Part shown: positions 1 through 10,815 of the stretch, piece by piece
Position numbering within the stretch: position 1 is the first letter of the stretch
Layout: every line of letters starts with the position of its first letter
NCBI RefSeq assembly: GCF_027627455.1
Contig: NZ_CP115483.1
Location: forward strand, 1,054,001-1,118,000
Reading direction: 5' to 3'
Origin: Sphingobacterium sp. SYP-B4668
GTDB lineage: Bacteria; Bacteroidota; Bacteroidia; Sphingobacteriales; Sphingobacteriaceae
Length of the DNA: 64,000 nt
Notes under the pieces: model-generated
What the model was told of the DNA's origin: nothing
What the model saw: only the letters and a program-made list of their open reading frames with translations
Database searches by the model: none
Translations under genes and position numbers: made by a program

Positions 1-351
1 GAATTTTTTGTTTGTGCGATCCGCCCTTTTTATGTTATTAAGGTATTGTATTTCATTGCGGTGTACCGTAATGATGAATTTTTCATTAAAGAATATGGAA
101 ACTCGGTCGGTAATCTCGGTCAATGTGTCTGAGGTCTCCTCAAATTTTTGAGGAATGGAACGAATGATTAAGAAATGATAAGTTTCGAATTCTTCTATTT
201 TAGGAAGGTGCCCTACTTCAAGACAGTCTTTTATAGAAGCTTCATGAAGATTGTATTGAGTGGCTAGGTCCTTAAAATCTTCTCGAGTCGGATTAGTAAT
301 GTCTATCCATATGTATGGAAGTTTTTCATCCTCTATCAGTATTTCTGTCAT
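1..351 (-). CDS. CorA-family divalent cation transporter, N-terminal part (runs off window)
   Basis: Reverse-strand reading from the ATG at 349-351 stays open for 117 codons to the window edge, so only the N-terminal cytoplasmic part is present. The translation starts MTEILIEDEKLPYIWIDITN, followed by a stretch about keeping to a ligand-type fold: 'HEASIKDCLEVGHLPKIEEF', 'YHFLIIRSIP' and 'RVSIFFNEKFIITVHR'. This pattern (short acidic start, 'WIDI..P', 'H.L.IKDCLE..HLPKIE') is the familiar start of CorA-type Mg2+/Co2+ channels, whose two membrane helices and GMN motif lie in the C-terminal third and would be outside this window. Substrate cannot be judged from this fragment. It is transcribed away from the OmpH-like gene in the same direction, downstream of that gene's terminator, so it probably has its own promoter. 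Confidence 0.8.
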   Translation of the reverse strand, partial: MTEILIEDEKLPYIWIDITNPTREDFKDLATQYNLHEASIKDCLEVGHLPKIEEFETYHFLIIRSIPQKFEETSDTLTEITDRVSIFFNEKFIITVHRNEIQYLNNIKRADRTNKKF

Positions 352-414
352 ATCGGAGATAATTGTTTGTACAAGATAATGACGATGCTGTGATTATGCA
401 AATAATCGGTCATT

Positions 415-442
415 AAAAAAGGCTAGTCTTTTTGACTAACCT
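415..442 (-). terminator. Rho-independent terminator of the OmpH-like gene
   Basis: On the minus strand an 8-bp stem GGTTAGTC / GACTAGCC (one G-T pair) with an AAAAA loop is followed by six T. It lies about 30 bases after the stop at 469. Confidence 0.8.
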
Positions 443-468
443 TTTGTTCGTAGGGTATTATCTTTTAC

Positions 469-1077
469 TTACTTCTTTGTCGCTTTGTACTCCTTGTTTA
501 AGGCCTCAACAACTTCATTAGTAATTTCTAATTTAGCGTCTGCAAAAAGAACTGTAGGATTTGACTTAGAATAGGTCAATACCAATTTGTAACCTTTTTC
601 AGAAGCGTGCTTCTTTAAGTATTCGGTAATGCTGTTGTATACATTGTTGAATTCGGTCGCTTCATCCTGTTGTATAGATGCCGAAGCATTCTGGTCCAAG
701 CGACCTAGCTCATCTTGTTTACGGGCGAGTTTCTCTTCCGTTGCTTGACGCTCAGAAGCACTTAACGTGGCAGCTTTTTGTTGATAATCGGCAACTTCAC
801 GTTGAAAAGCCTGACTTTTCGATTGTAAATCCGTTTGTGCTTTTTTCACTTTGGCTTCCATCTTGACTTTGATATCCTTGAAGTACTCGTACTTTTCAGA
901 TAATGTATCCGCATTTATGTACACGATTTTTTCGGACGAGGAAGATGAGCTTTCCTTCGAAGCCGAAGAGTCTGTAGACCCTGTTGGTTTTGAAGCATTC
1001 TGATTACAAGAGATGGCAGCCGTTGCGATAATAACACCTAGTGTTGCTTTCGAAATAGTTGTTAAAAATTTATTCAT
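469..1077 (-). CDS. OmpH/Skp-family periplasmic chaperone-like lipoprotein
   Basis: About 202 residues. The N-terminus is a lipoprotein signal peptide ending in 'AAISC', so the protein should be lipid-anchored, followed by a Ser-rich linker and an OmpH/Skp domain ('KIVYINADTLSEKYEYFKD', then a long charged coiled-coil region, then 'YLKKHASEKGYKLVLTYSKS'). Skp/OmpH proteins hold unfolded outer-membrane proteins in the periplasm; this role is inferred from the family. Classical Skp is soluble, so the lipobox is a Bacteroidota-type variation. An upstream ATG at 1093-1095 is possible, but the ATG at 1077 gives the better signal peptide and fits a TAGGTTTG -7 element at 1107-1114. Single gene with its own terminator. 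Confidence 0.85.
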   Translation of the reverse strand: MNKFLTTISKATLGVIIATAAISCNQNASKPTGSTDSSASKESSSSSSEKIVYINADTLSEKYEYFKDIKVKMEAKVKKAQTDLQSKSQAFQREVADYQQKAATLSASERQATEEKLARKQDELGRLDQNASASIQQDEATEFNNVYNSITEYLKKHASEKGYKLVLTYSKSNPTVLFADAKLEITNEVVEALNKEYKATKK

Positions 1078-1106
1078 TTGTTTTGTCGTTGTCATATTTG
1101 AAGTAA

Positions 1107-1114
1107 CAAACCTA
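1107..1114 (-). promoter_or_regulatory. -7 promoter element of the OmpH-like gene
   Basis: TAGGTTTG on the minus strand matches the Bacteroidota -7 consensus TAnnTTTG. No convincing -33 TTG at the usual distance. It supports the start at 1077. Confidence 0.5.
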
Positions 1115-1222
1115 CTATAAAAAAATCAAAATCTTATTTTTAGATGATAATTCTCTTGAAAATATGTGTCAAATATCTTGTTGTTAGGGGTTTAGGTCGT
1201 GTTCGAAGGGGGGATTAATCAC

Positions 1223-1253
1223 TTGTAAATGTGGTTAAAATTTCGTATTTTTG
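1223..1253 (+). promoter_or_regulatory. gyrB promoter (Bacteroidota type)
   Basis: TTG at 1223-1225, 20 bases, then TATTTTTG at 1246-1253, a full match to the Bacteroidota -33/-7 arrangement. The predicted leader before the gyrB ATG is about 25 bases. Confidence 0.7.
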
Positions 1254-1278
1254 AATATAGAACTAAATCATAGAATAA

Positions 1279-3243
<1,965 letters not shown>

Positions 3244-3265
3244 TCGCTAGCCGATTAACTATACT

Positions 3266-3297
3266 AAAAGCCTGTTGAGTATTCAGCAGGCTTTTTT
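3266..3297 (+). terminator. gyrB terminator
   Basis: Stem AAAGCCTGTTGA / TCAGCAGGCTTT (small mismatch) with a GTAT loop and a run of T, 25 bases after the gyrB stop. Confidence 0.85.
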
Positions 3298-3348
3298 ATT
3301 TTAAAAATATTTTTTAACTTCATGTTATATTAGACCAATTTCTAAATC

Positions 3349-4152
3349 ATGAGAGTTAAGGAGTTAATGTTTTTGATGTTAATTTCTCTTGAAGTATTTG
3401 GGCAAGATTTTAGTGCAGCACCCTTTCTAGGGATGGGGAATACTGGCGTAGGGCAAGGAGGAATTTACAGTTTGACTGCCAATCCAGCTGGATTGGTCAT
3501 GTTGGAAGGAGTAACGGCTGCAATTGCCTATCAACAACATGTTCTAAAATCCGATATTCAGACACAAGCAGCTTATCTGGGAATACCATTGGCGAGAAAG
3601 GGAGCTATTGGTTTGGCCATACACAATTATGGAATACCATCGGTAACTTCATTCCTTCGGAGCAATCTTTCATATGCTCGGTCCTTTGGAACTGTTTTTC
3701 AAGCCTCAATATCTGCCAATTATCATCGAAAACATGTCCAAACATATGGTGGAGGGCAGACGTTGTCTGCGGATCTCGGACTACAGTATTCAGTCCAGAA
3801 TAGCCTTAAGGTAGGTGCGCTCTTCCGTAATGTTAGCGGAGCTAAGTTTGATAATAGCGTCAGCGAACGTATAGGCAGAGAGTTGGTGTTGGGAATGGAA
3901 TATTTTGTTTCCCAATTTTTAAATGTCAATGTTGATTTGGCTCATGATTTAGAACATCATTTTTTTATAAGAAGTGGATTGGCCTACGCTATATCTCCCT
4001 TTTTTCTAATCAGGATGGGCGTGTCTTCAAATCCCCTCCAATACTACGGTGGAGTGGGATTTGTTTTGAATAATATTACAATTGACTTATCGTCTTCCTT
4101 TCATCCTAGATTGGGCACGTCCCCCCAAATAGCGTTGGCCTATGTATTGTAG
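3349..4152 (+). CDS. PorV/PorQ-family outer-membrane barrel protein
   Basis: 267 residues. Signal peptide (cleavage after 'LEVFG'), then 'GMGNTGVGQGGIYSLTANPAGL', the hallmark start of PorV/PorQ-type FadL-like beta-barrels in Bacteroidota, where a hatch region precedes the strands. The rest is alternating hydrophobic/polar strand-like sequence ending in 'PQIALAYVL', consistent with a terminal barrel strand. Relatives include type IX secretion components and unassigned barrels; I cannot assign this one to secretion. Its stop overlaps the next start by 11 bases, and it heads the gene set with the HhH-barrel protein, ComEC and RecQ, so a shared outer-membrane role, possibly in DNA passage, is a reasonable inference. 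Confidence 0.8.
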   Translation: MRVKELMFLMLISLEVFGQDFSAAPFLGMGNTGVGQGGIYSLTANPAGLVMLEGVTAAIAYQQHVLKSDIQTQAAYLGIPLARKGAIGLAIHNYGIPSVTSFLRSNLSYARSFGTVFQASISANYHRKHVQTYGGGQTLSADLGLQYSVQNSLKVGALFRNVSGAKFDNSVSERIGRELVLGMEYFVSQFLNVNVDLAHDLEHHFFIRSGLAYAISPFFLIRMGVSSNPLQYYGGVGFVLNNITIDLSSSFHPRLGTSPQIALAYVL

Positions 4153-6193
4153 ATTTCGAATCATTGGATTGTTTTACATGTGCATTCTTTCGCTATCCGT
4201 TCATGCGCAGGAGCTAAGTGAGGAAGCGGAGGAATTAATTGTAGAACAGTTATTGGAGATTGCGGATGATGACATCGATGTCTCCGAACTTACAGAACGA
4301 TTACGACGCCTCGTAAATCATCCACTTGATTTGAATAGCGTAAGCGAACAGGATTTAGCGGCTCTTTTTTTTCTTAGCCCAATACAGATTGCTAATATTA
4401 TTGCACATCGAAAGGCTTCGGGAAGGATACTATCTCCGCTGGAACTCCAAGGGGTCGAAGGGTTTGACAGCCAAAGCTTACAACGACTTTTGCCCTTTGT
4501 GACGGTAAGTGCTCCTTCACACTTGGAGGATATGAGTTGGCGAAGATTGTGGAATGAAGCACAACAAGAAGTCATGCTGCGGTATGGAAGGGGACTCGAG
4601 CTACCAAAGGGATATCAAATTGAGGATACTACGATGTCCCGGTATTTAGGGGATCCTAATCGCCTAGCGCTACGGTACCGTATGGATTATAAAAATACAA
4701 TTCGATTGGCTGTAAATATGGATAAGGATGCCGGCGAACCCTTTTTGAAAGAAAAGCAGAAATACGGATTTGATTATTACTCTATAAGCCTCTCTCTTAA
4801 ATTGAAAGGAACTCTCCGACATCTTGTGATAGGAGACTATGCATTACAATTGGGACAGGGACTGGCCATGTGGAACGGACTCAGTTTTGGTAAAGGGGCA
4901 TGGATAGAGGGTATGGCTAAGCAAGCTTCTGGTCTGAAAGCTTATACTTCCTTGAATGAGTCTAATTTTTTGAGAGGAATTGCAGGAGATTTTGAATTTG
5001 GACGTTTTCAGCTTACTCCCTTCTTTTCATTCAACAAGTTGAGTGGGAATATGTCATCTACAGACTCCGTGCCTAGTATCCTGGCTATATCCCACTCTGG
5101 CCTACATCGTACACCTACAGAATTGCGAAATAGAAATGCGGTTAATCAGATGGTATATGGTGCTAATCTAGTATATCGCTTGTCTCGATTGAAAGTAGGA
5201 TTTGCGGCGTTTCAGACCCATTATAACGGAATCATCACGCCTTCCGACTTGATGCGTAACCAATTTGCCTTCCGTGGACAGCGTTTGACTAACTGGACTA
5301 CTTATTATCAGTATACATTTAGAAATGTGTTTGTATTTGGAGAGGTTGCTCATAGTCTAGGTAGTGGGATAGCGCTTACAAATGGTACGGTAGCGAGTCT
5401 AAGCCCTAGATTGTCTTTTGTAGCTTTGCATCGTTATTATCAAAAAAATTATCATCAGTTTTTTGGACAAGGACCTGGAGAGGGAGGGAATGTCAATAAT
5501 GAACAGGGACTGTATACAGGGGTTGTCTTCCATCCATCGCGAGCGATAGAATGGGTCAATTACGTGGATGTTTTTAAATTTCCATGGTTGCGGTATAGAG
5601 CAGATGGTCCTACCGAAGGATATGATGTGTTTTCTCAATTTTCGTATTCTTGGTACAAGCGAGGCAAGCTTTCATTTCGATTTCGACACCGTAAGCAGCA
5701 AGAAAATGGAAACGTTTTGGCAGTAAGTGGGCCTGTCCTTGCTGATGTCAAACGCTATCAATCTCGCATTGAATTTCAAATGAAATTGTCCGAGCATTGG
5801 ACTGTTCGCAGTCGCGTCGAGGGGACTTACTACGAAAAAGAATTTGTTCCATCTGAGCGTGGATTATTAGTATATCAAGACTTCTTCTGGAATAATAGGA
5901 ACAAGCGTGTAAGGGTCAATATGAGATTGGCCTATTTTGATACGAATGGTTATAATTCACGAATTTATGCATATGAGAATGACGTCTTGTATGCCTCGTC
6001 GTTCCCGATATATTATCATACTGGTATCCGAACCTATGCCAATTGTAGGTTCCGAATTACACGCGCAGTAGATGTATGGGCTCGGTATGGAGCTACATAC
6101 TATAGGAACTTAGATCGAATAGGAAGTGGGTTGGATGAGATTGCTGGAAATCGAAAGTCGGATATAAAGCTGCAATTAAGGGTAAAATTCTAA
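4142..6193 (+). CDS. Helix-hairpin-helix (ComEA-like) protein with predicted outer-membrane barrel
   Basis: 683 residues. Signal peptide to about residue 22 (ends 'VHAQ'), an acidic helical stretch, then a tandem helix-hairpin-helix unit at 61-122 ('LDLNSVSEQDLAALFFLSP', 'IIAHRKASGRILSPLELQ', 'GVEGFDSQSLQRLLPFV'). The remaining ~550 residues are Tyr/Arg/Gly-rich, strand-like, and end in 'SDIKLQLRVKF', typical of an outer-membrane barrel ending in Phe. (HhH)2 units bind DNA backbone non-specifically in ComEA. A secreted HhH domain joined to a barrel, directly upstream of comEC (5-base gap), suggests DNA capture at the outer membrane; that is inference. The first hairpin has lost the usual G-I-G turn, so DNA binding needs testing. 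The ATG overlaps the end of the previous gene. Confidence 0.8.
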   Translation: MYCRFRIIGLFYMCILSLSVHAQELSEEAEELIVEQLLEIADDDIDVSELTERLRRLVNHPLDLNSVSEQDLAALFFLSPIQIANIIAHRKASGRILSPLELQGVEGFDSQSLQRLLPFVTVSAPSHLEDMSWRRLWNEAQQEVMLRYGRGLELPKGYQIEDTTMSRYLGDPNRLALRYRMDYKNTIRLAVNMDKDAGEPFLKEKQKYGFDYYSISLSLKLKGTLRHLVIGDYALQLGQGLAMWNGLSFGKGAWIEGMAKQASGLKAYTSLNESNFLRGIAGDFEFGRFQLTPFFSFNKLSGNMSSTDSVPSILAISHSGLHRTPTELRNRNAVNQMVYGANLVYRLSRLKVGFAAFQTHYNGIITPSDLMRNQFAFRGQRLTNWTTYYQYTFRNVFVFGEVAHSLGSGIALTNGTVASLSPRLSFVALHRYYQKNYHQFFGQGPGEGGNVNNEQGLYTGVVFHPSRAIEWVNYVDVFKFPWLRYRADGPTEGYDVFSQFSYSWYKRGKLSFRFRHRKQQENGNVLAVSGPVLADVKRYQSRIEFQMKLSEHWTVRSRVEGTYYEKEFVPSERGLLVYQDFFWNNRNKRVRVNMRLAYFDTNGYNSRIYAYENDVLYASSFPIYYHTGIRTYANCRFRITRAVDVWARYGATYYRNLDRIGSGLDEIAGNRKSDIKLQLRVKF

Positions 6194-6198
6194 TAGAT

Positions 6199-8283
6199 AT
6201 GGAATACTACACGCCTAAACATGTCCCACTTATTAAAGTCGTATTTTTTCTTATGATAGGGATCTGGCTAGGGTTTGTAGTAGAGGACATATCATTTCCT
6301 GTTTTCTACCTTGAAGCAATAAGCGTTATCATCGTTATAATACTCATCCTCAGTTTTTTCTTAAGTAGTAAGCGCTTATGGAAGAGACTATATGTATTCG
6401 CACTTTATGTATTGTTGTTGTTTTTGGGTATATATAATATCGTTAGTAAAAATCCTATCCATCATCCTAATCATTTTGCTCACTTTGATGATAAGTTATT
6501 GATTGGCATCGTGGATGATGAGCCACGACTGAAGGGGGATTTACTGCGATGTCCTATTCGCATAGTTGGAGGAGTAGATGGCAGTCTGGAAATATCTCGA
6601 ATGGGGATGTTAATGATGACCATTTCAGGTGTTGATAGTTCTCAAATTTTGAAATATGGAGATGAGATTATTTTTCGTAACAATATCAAAGAAGTAGCAC
6701 GCCCATCCAATCCTCGCGAGTTTGACTATGCGCGATATCTTTCCTATTCAAATATTTGGTATCAAAGTTTTTTGGAGACAAGCCAAATTCAGATACGAAG
6801 ACATAATCAAGGAAATAGCTTGCAAGCTTTTGCCTTTCAAGTTAGGGATAATCTAGTCGAAAAATTCAGAAACTATATATTAGATCCTCAAGCATTTCAT
6901 GTGGCCTCGGCCGTAATATTGGGGTATCGTGTTCACATGGACGAAGAGATTATCAGTGCATTCAACGATACTGGCACGATCCATCTTTTGAGCGTTTCAG
7001 GTCTACATGTTGGATTGGTCTTTGGAATCTTAGTCTGGTTGCTGTCCTGGATGGATAGGATAAAGGGAGGGGCAATAATTCGTACGCTGATTATACTATT
7101 GTGTGTATGGGCATATTCAATTATGACTGGTATGTCGGCTCCTGTGATAAGGGCCGCCATTATGATTTCGTTTTATATCGTGGTTACCCTCATACGTAGA
7201 AGGTCAAATATCTATAATACGATAGCAGCCTCTGCGTTCTTTATGTTGATTGTAGACAGCAAGCAATTAGCTGATATTGGCTTTCAATTGTCTTATATGG
7301 CCGTATTGGGTATAGTTGCGGTCGTCCCTGTTTTGAATACTATCTACCGCCCCAAATACAGATATATTCAAAGTATACTAACTTATTGCTATGTCTCATT
7401 GGGTGCACAATTATTTACGCTACCACTTATCATATATTACTTTGGACAGTTTCCCAATTATTTTTTAGTTGCTAACCTTCTTATAGCCATCCCATCGTCT
7501 TTAATCATGTACCTAGGCATGGGATTAGCCATTTTGCCCTTTGAAAGCATGGGGACAGTATTGGGATATTTGCTAAATGAGTTGATTGTTGTAATGCTTT
7601 CTGGATTGAAGTTCTTAGGTGCATTGCCAGGGGCAGTTACACGTGGCGTTGTATTCAATGGTTTGCAAGTTAGCTTGTTTTTTGTTGTGATATGTAGTCT
7701 ATTTGTCTCCTATTACACTAGGAGTAAGACAGGTCTATGGGCATTGGTCGGATCTATTTTGGTTCTAAATATAACCCTGATTAATCACGATATTAGCCAT
7801 CAGAATTACCAAGGGGTAAAATTTTATAATGTAAAAGGTGATGTAGCGGTTGCATATATTGATAGAGGCCGTGTCACCTTATTTTCAAATTTGGACTCTC
7901 TGTACCACCCGGTATTGGCGTTTCGCGTTTTGCCCGATATACTTGGTTACACCTCAAAAGAAAGAATTGTTTTTCAACGAATCTTAGCTTCGAAGCAAAA
8001 GTCAAATCTATTCATCGCAACACCCTATGTCCGATTGATGCTTTTGGAAGGGCCTTACATCCCCGACACTCTTAGTACAACCGATATCCTTTTCTTACGT
8101 AGGAATAGCACTGTCGATCTGCCTGACTTAATACCTAAAGCGTCTCCTAAGTTGGTGCTGTTGGATGGATCAAGCTCTGATAAAAGAATAATGAAGTATA
8201 TTCGTCAATTGGATTCTTTGGCGATTCCCTATTATACGATGAAGAATAATTTTGCTTATGTTTGGGATAAGGATTTACGATAA
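6199..8283 (+). CDS. comEC: ComEC/Rec2-family DNA translocation channel
   Basis: 694 residues. Two N-terminal membrane helices, an OB-like extramembrane region (about 60-200), then the competence domain with the family signature 'HLLSVSGLHVG' near residue 262, followed by 'APVIRAAIMI', 'IGFQLSYMAVLGI' and further helices to about 525. ComEC moves single-stranded DNA across the inner membrane in natural transformation. The last ~165 residues sit where other ComEC proteins carry a metallo-beta-lactamase-like nuclease domain, but the metal motif HxHxDH is absent, so this domain looks degenerate. The gene is 5 bases after the HhH-barrel gene and 2 bases before recQ. Many non-competent bacteria also carry comEC, so transformation is not proven. 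Confidence 0.93.
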   Translation: MEYYTPKHVPLIKVVFFLMIGIWLGFVVEDISFPVFYLEAISVIIVIILILSFFLSSKRLWKRLYVFALYVLLLFLGIYNIVSKNPIHHPNHFAHFDDKLLIGIVDDEPRLKGDLLRCPIRIVGGVDGSLEISRMGMLMMTISGVDSSQILKYGDEIIFRNNIKEVARPSNPREFDYARYLSYSNIWYQSFLETSQIQIRRHNQGNSLQAFAFQVRDNLVEKFRNYILDPQAFHVASAVILGYRVHMDEEIISAFNDTGTIHLLSVSGLHVGLVFGILVWLLSWMDRIKGGAIIRTLIILLCVWAYSIMTGMSAPVIRAAIMISFYIVVTLIRRRSNIYNTIAASAFFMLIVDSKQLADIGFQLSYMAVLGIVAVVPVLNTIYRPKYRYIQSILTYCYVSLGAQLFTLPLIIYYFGQFPNYFLVANLLIAIPSSLIMYLGMGLAILPFESMGTVLGYLLNELIVVMLSGLKFLGALPGAVTRGVVFNGLQVSLFFVVICSLFVSYYTRSKTGLWALVGSILVLNITLINHDISHQNYQGVKFYNVKGDVAVAYIDRGRVTLFSNLDSLYHPVLAFRVLPDILGYTSKERIVFQRILASKQKSNLFIATPYVRLMLLEGPYIPDTLSTTDILFLRRNSTVDLPDLIPKASPKLVLLDGSSSDKRIMKYIRQLDSLAIPYYTMKNNFAYVWDKDLR

Positions 8284-8285
8284 AA

Positions 8286-10181
8286 ATGAATAGCAAAGCA
8301 ATTCTACAGCAATATTGGGGGTATGACTCGTTTCGTCCGCTGCAGGAGGAAATAATTGAGTCTATTCTAACTGGGAGAGATACCCTTGCGCTGATGCCTA
8401 CTGGCGGAGGTAAATCCCTGTGTTATCAAGTGCCAGCTCTCATGAAAGAAGGCATATGTATAGTCATCAGTCCCTTAATTGCTTTGATGAAGGATCAGGT
8501 CGAGCAGCTGAAGAAGCGAGGCATTGAAGCGGTTGCTATTTTTTCGGGAATGACGGCAAGAGAAGTTGATATTACTTTGGACAATTGTATCTTCGGCAAG
8601 ATTAAGTTCTTGTATCTCGCGCCCGAACGGTTGTATAGTGATTTGGTAAGGGAGCGCATTCGATATATGAAGGTCAATCTTTTCGCAATCGACGAGGCCC
8701 ATTGTATATCGCAGTGGGGATATGATTTTCGTCCCTCTTATCTTCAACTGATATCACTTCGTGAATTACATGCTGATATCCCTTTTCTAGCAGTTACGGC
8801 TTCAGCGACGACAAGAGTGGTGGAAGATATTCAAGACAAGCTCCAATTTAAAGCACCACACGTTTTTAGGATGAGCTTTGAACGGAAGAATTTGGGCTAT
8901 ATGGCATTATCAGAAGAAGATAAATGGGGACGGATGATTCGTATTATTCAGAAGCAGGGAGGAGCTGGGGTCATCTATGTGCGAAATCGACGAGAAACCC
9001 AAGAAATAGCCCGACACTTGCTTAACCATGGAATACCGGCTGATTATTATCATGCGGGATTGAGTACTTCAGTACGTGCACAAAAACAGGATGAATGGAT
9101 GAATAACAAGTCTCGTGTAATTGTCGCGACAAATGCTTTTGGAATGGGCATTGATAAATCAGATGTACGGTTTGTTATCCACATGGATATTCCTGATTCT
9201 CTTGAAGCCTATTACCAGGAGGCTGGTAGAGCCGGGCGTGATGGTAAAAAAGCCTTTCCGGTATTACTTTATCAACAGCAAGATCGCGATCGACTCTGGA
9301 ATAGTTTGGTGTCATCATTTCCCTCGGTTATATTTATCCAACAAGCTTACCATCATCTTTGTAACCATTTTCAGATAGCTTACGGTGCTGGAGAGGGGAC
9401 AATATTCGATTTTGACGTAATAGAATTTGCAAAGAAGTACAAAATTGACTTGGTAGAAACCATGAGTGCACTTAAGTTTTTGGAGAGAGATGGATGGGTA
9501 TCTCTTTCCGATGCGGTATTTATACCGGCCCGATTTAAGTTTGAAATAGACTATCAAGAGTTGTATAAGTATCAAATCAGTAATGCAAAATTTGATGGAC
9601 TGATTAAAGCTATCTTACGGTCGTATGGTGGCGTTTTCGATTTTCATATCCATATCAACGAGTATGAATTTGCCAAGAAATTGAAGATGCCATATGAAGA
9701 AATCGTTAAGATGCTAATGGATTTGCAAAAGCAAGGAGTAGCTACATATTTGAAGTCTACCGATGCTCCTCAGCTACAATTCTTGCAAAATCGTGTCGAT
9801 TATAAAAACCTTTACATTGATACCCAGTTCATCAAAGAGCGAAAGGTGGTTAAAGAAGAGCAACTAAGGGCTATATATAATTATTTAGATGCTAAAGAGT
9901 GCCGTAGTATTGCGCTCCTACAATATTTTGGAGAGCAGAATACTCCCGCATGTGGCGAGTGCGACCTGTGCCTGACTAGGAAGCATCGAAATAATCAAGA
10001 ACGAAAGATTCGTCATGAAATACAGCATCTCCTCATTGATAGCCCCTTAGGGATACATCATCTTGTGGATCGGTTGACCATTGGAGATGACGATATAAGA
10101 CTGAAAGTCATTCGAAAGTTATTGGACGAAGAGTTGCTCATTGTCCAAGATGAGCATTATTATTGGAAGACAGTGTTCTAA
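8286..10181 (+). CDS. recQ: ATP-dependent DNA helicase RecQ
   Basis: 631 residues. 3'-5' helicase of recombination and repair. Walker A 'PTGGGKS' near residue 38, 'DEAH' near 136 with 'CISQWGYDFRPSY', motif III 'TASAT', and motif VI 'QEAGRAGRDG'. A RecQ zinc-binding region follows with Cys near 539 and 'CGECDLC' near 555-561. The C-terminus is short and I see no HRDC domain. The length and the missing HRDC fit a common short Bacteroidota RecQ. It starts 2 bases after comEC, so it is very likely co-transcribed with it; a helicase that processes incoming DNA would fit, but this may be simple operon sharing. No clear terminator before the convergent YdeI-like gene. Confidence 0.93.
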   Translation: MNSKAILQQYWGYDSFRPLQEEIIESILTGRDTLALMPTGGGKSLCYQVPALMKEGICIVISPLIALMKDQVEQLKKRGIEAVAIFSGMTAREVDITLDNCIFGKIKFLYLAPERLYSDLVRERIRYMKVNLFAIDEAHCISQWGYDFRPSYLQLISLRELHADIPFLAVTASATTRVVEDIQDKLQFKAPHVFRMSFERKNLGYMALSEEDKWGRMIRIIQKQGGAGVIYVRNRRETQEIARHLLNHGIPADYYHAGLSTSVRAQKQDEWMNNKSRVIVATNAFGMGIDKSDVRFVIHMDIPDSLEAYYQEAGRAGRDGKKAFPVLLYQQQDRDRLWNSLVSSFPSVIFIQQAYHHLCNHFQIAYGAGEGTIFDFDVIEFAKKYKIDLVETMSALKFLERDGWVSLSDAVFIPARFKFEIDYQELYKYQISNAKFDGLIKAILRSYGGVFDFHIHINEYEFAKKLKMPYEEIVKMLMDLQKQGVATYLKSTDAPQLQFLQNRVDYKNLYIDTQFIKERKVVKEEQLRAIYNYLDAKECRSIALLQYFGEQNTPACGECDLCLTRKHRNNQERKIRHEIQHLLIDSPLGIHHLVDRLTIGDDDIRLKVIRKLLDEELLIVQDEHYYWKTVF

Positions 10182-10217
10182 TAAAGAGCAAAGATGTGCT
10201 TGTAGCGTATTATTCCA

Positions 10218-10778
10218 CTACTTGTACTTATCATTTAGGCCTTTGCCCTCTAAAATGATATGTCTTATCTTTTCAATCCGTGTGTACTTAGTTTTTTCTT
10301 GCTTGGCCTCTTCTATATACTCGTTATATTCATTTTGCTTAGCTGCACTTAATCTTGAGAAAGCCTCTCCAAAACTTTTGTTCTCTGTTAAGGCAGCTTG
10401 TAGGATTTCAGGGATTGGAATATAGGCCTTTTTTCCTGGTTTAGGTCTTAGTCCGGCGTTTTCAGTTTGAATTGCTTCATCGATATATTTTAGAATCATC
10501 TTTTCATCTATCTGTTCCCGATTTGTAAATCGCCATTGTCGTAGATTCTTAGTTTTCTCTCCTTGCGTTGCGGTAAGTACATTTGCAGTATCGGGCAGGT
10601 GCGATCCGTTGAAGAACCATAATGCAAAATGGTTTTTGAATCCCGCATATGAAATCACGTTTTTACCATTATAAGTGAAGACGGGACCTCCCCACTTCCT
10701 TGTTTCCATCAAAGGTGCTTTTAGTATGATGGTATGCAATAGTTCTAATTCTTTGTTCCATTTATTGGTCTTGTCCAT
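10218..10778 (-). CDS. YdeI/OmpD-associated family protein
   Basis: 186 residues from the ATG at 10778. An N-terminal DUF1801-like part ('ILKAPLMETRKWGGPVFTYN', 'HFALWFFNGSHL') is followed by a YdeI-type C-terminal part with 'KKAYIPIPEILQAALTENKS' and 'FSRLSAAKQNEYNEYIEEAK', a pattern of YdeI/OmpD-associated proteins. Function is poorly known; some relatives are named for protection against bacteriocins, which I would not transfer here. A longer reading to 10838 exists, but its first 20 codons run through the rpsA terminator hairpin, so I reject it. Convergent with recQ. Confidence 0.8.
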   Translation of the reverse strand: MDKTNKWNKELELLHTIILKAPLMETRKWGGPVFTYNGKNVISYAGFKNHFALWFFNGSHLPDTANVLTATQGEKTKNLRQWRFTNREQIDEKMILKYIDEAIQTENAGLRPKPGKKAYIPIPEILQAALTENKSFGEAFSRLSAAKQNEYNEYIEEAKQEKTKYTRIEKIRHIILEGKGLNDKYK

Positions 10779-10815
10779 TGTGTTTATATGATTAGGATAC
10801 CCTGCTAATATAAAT

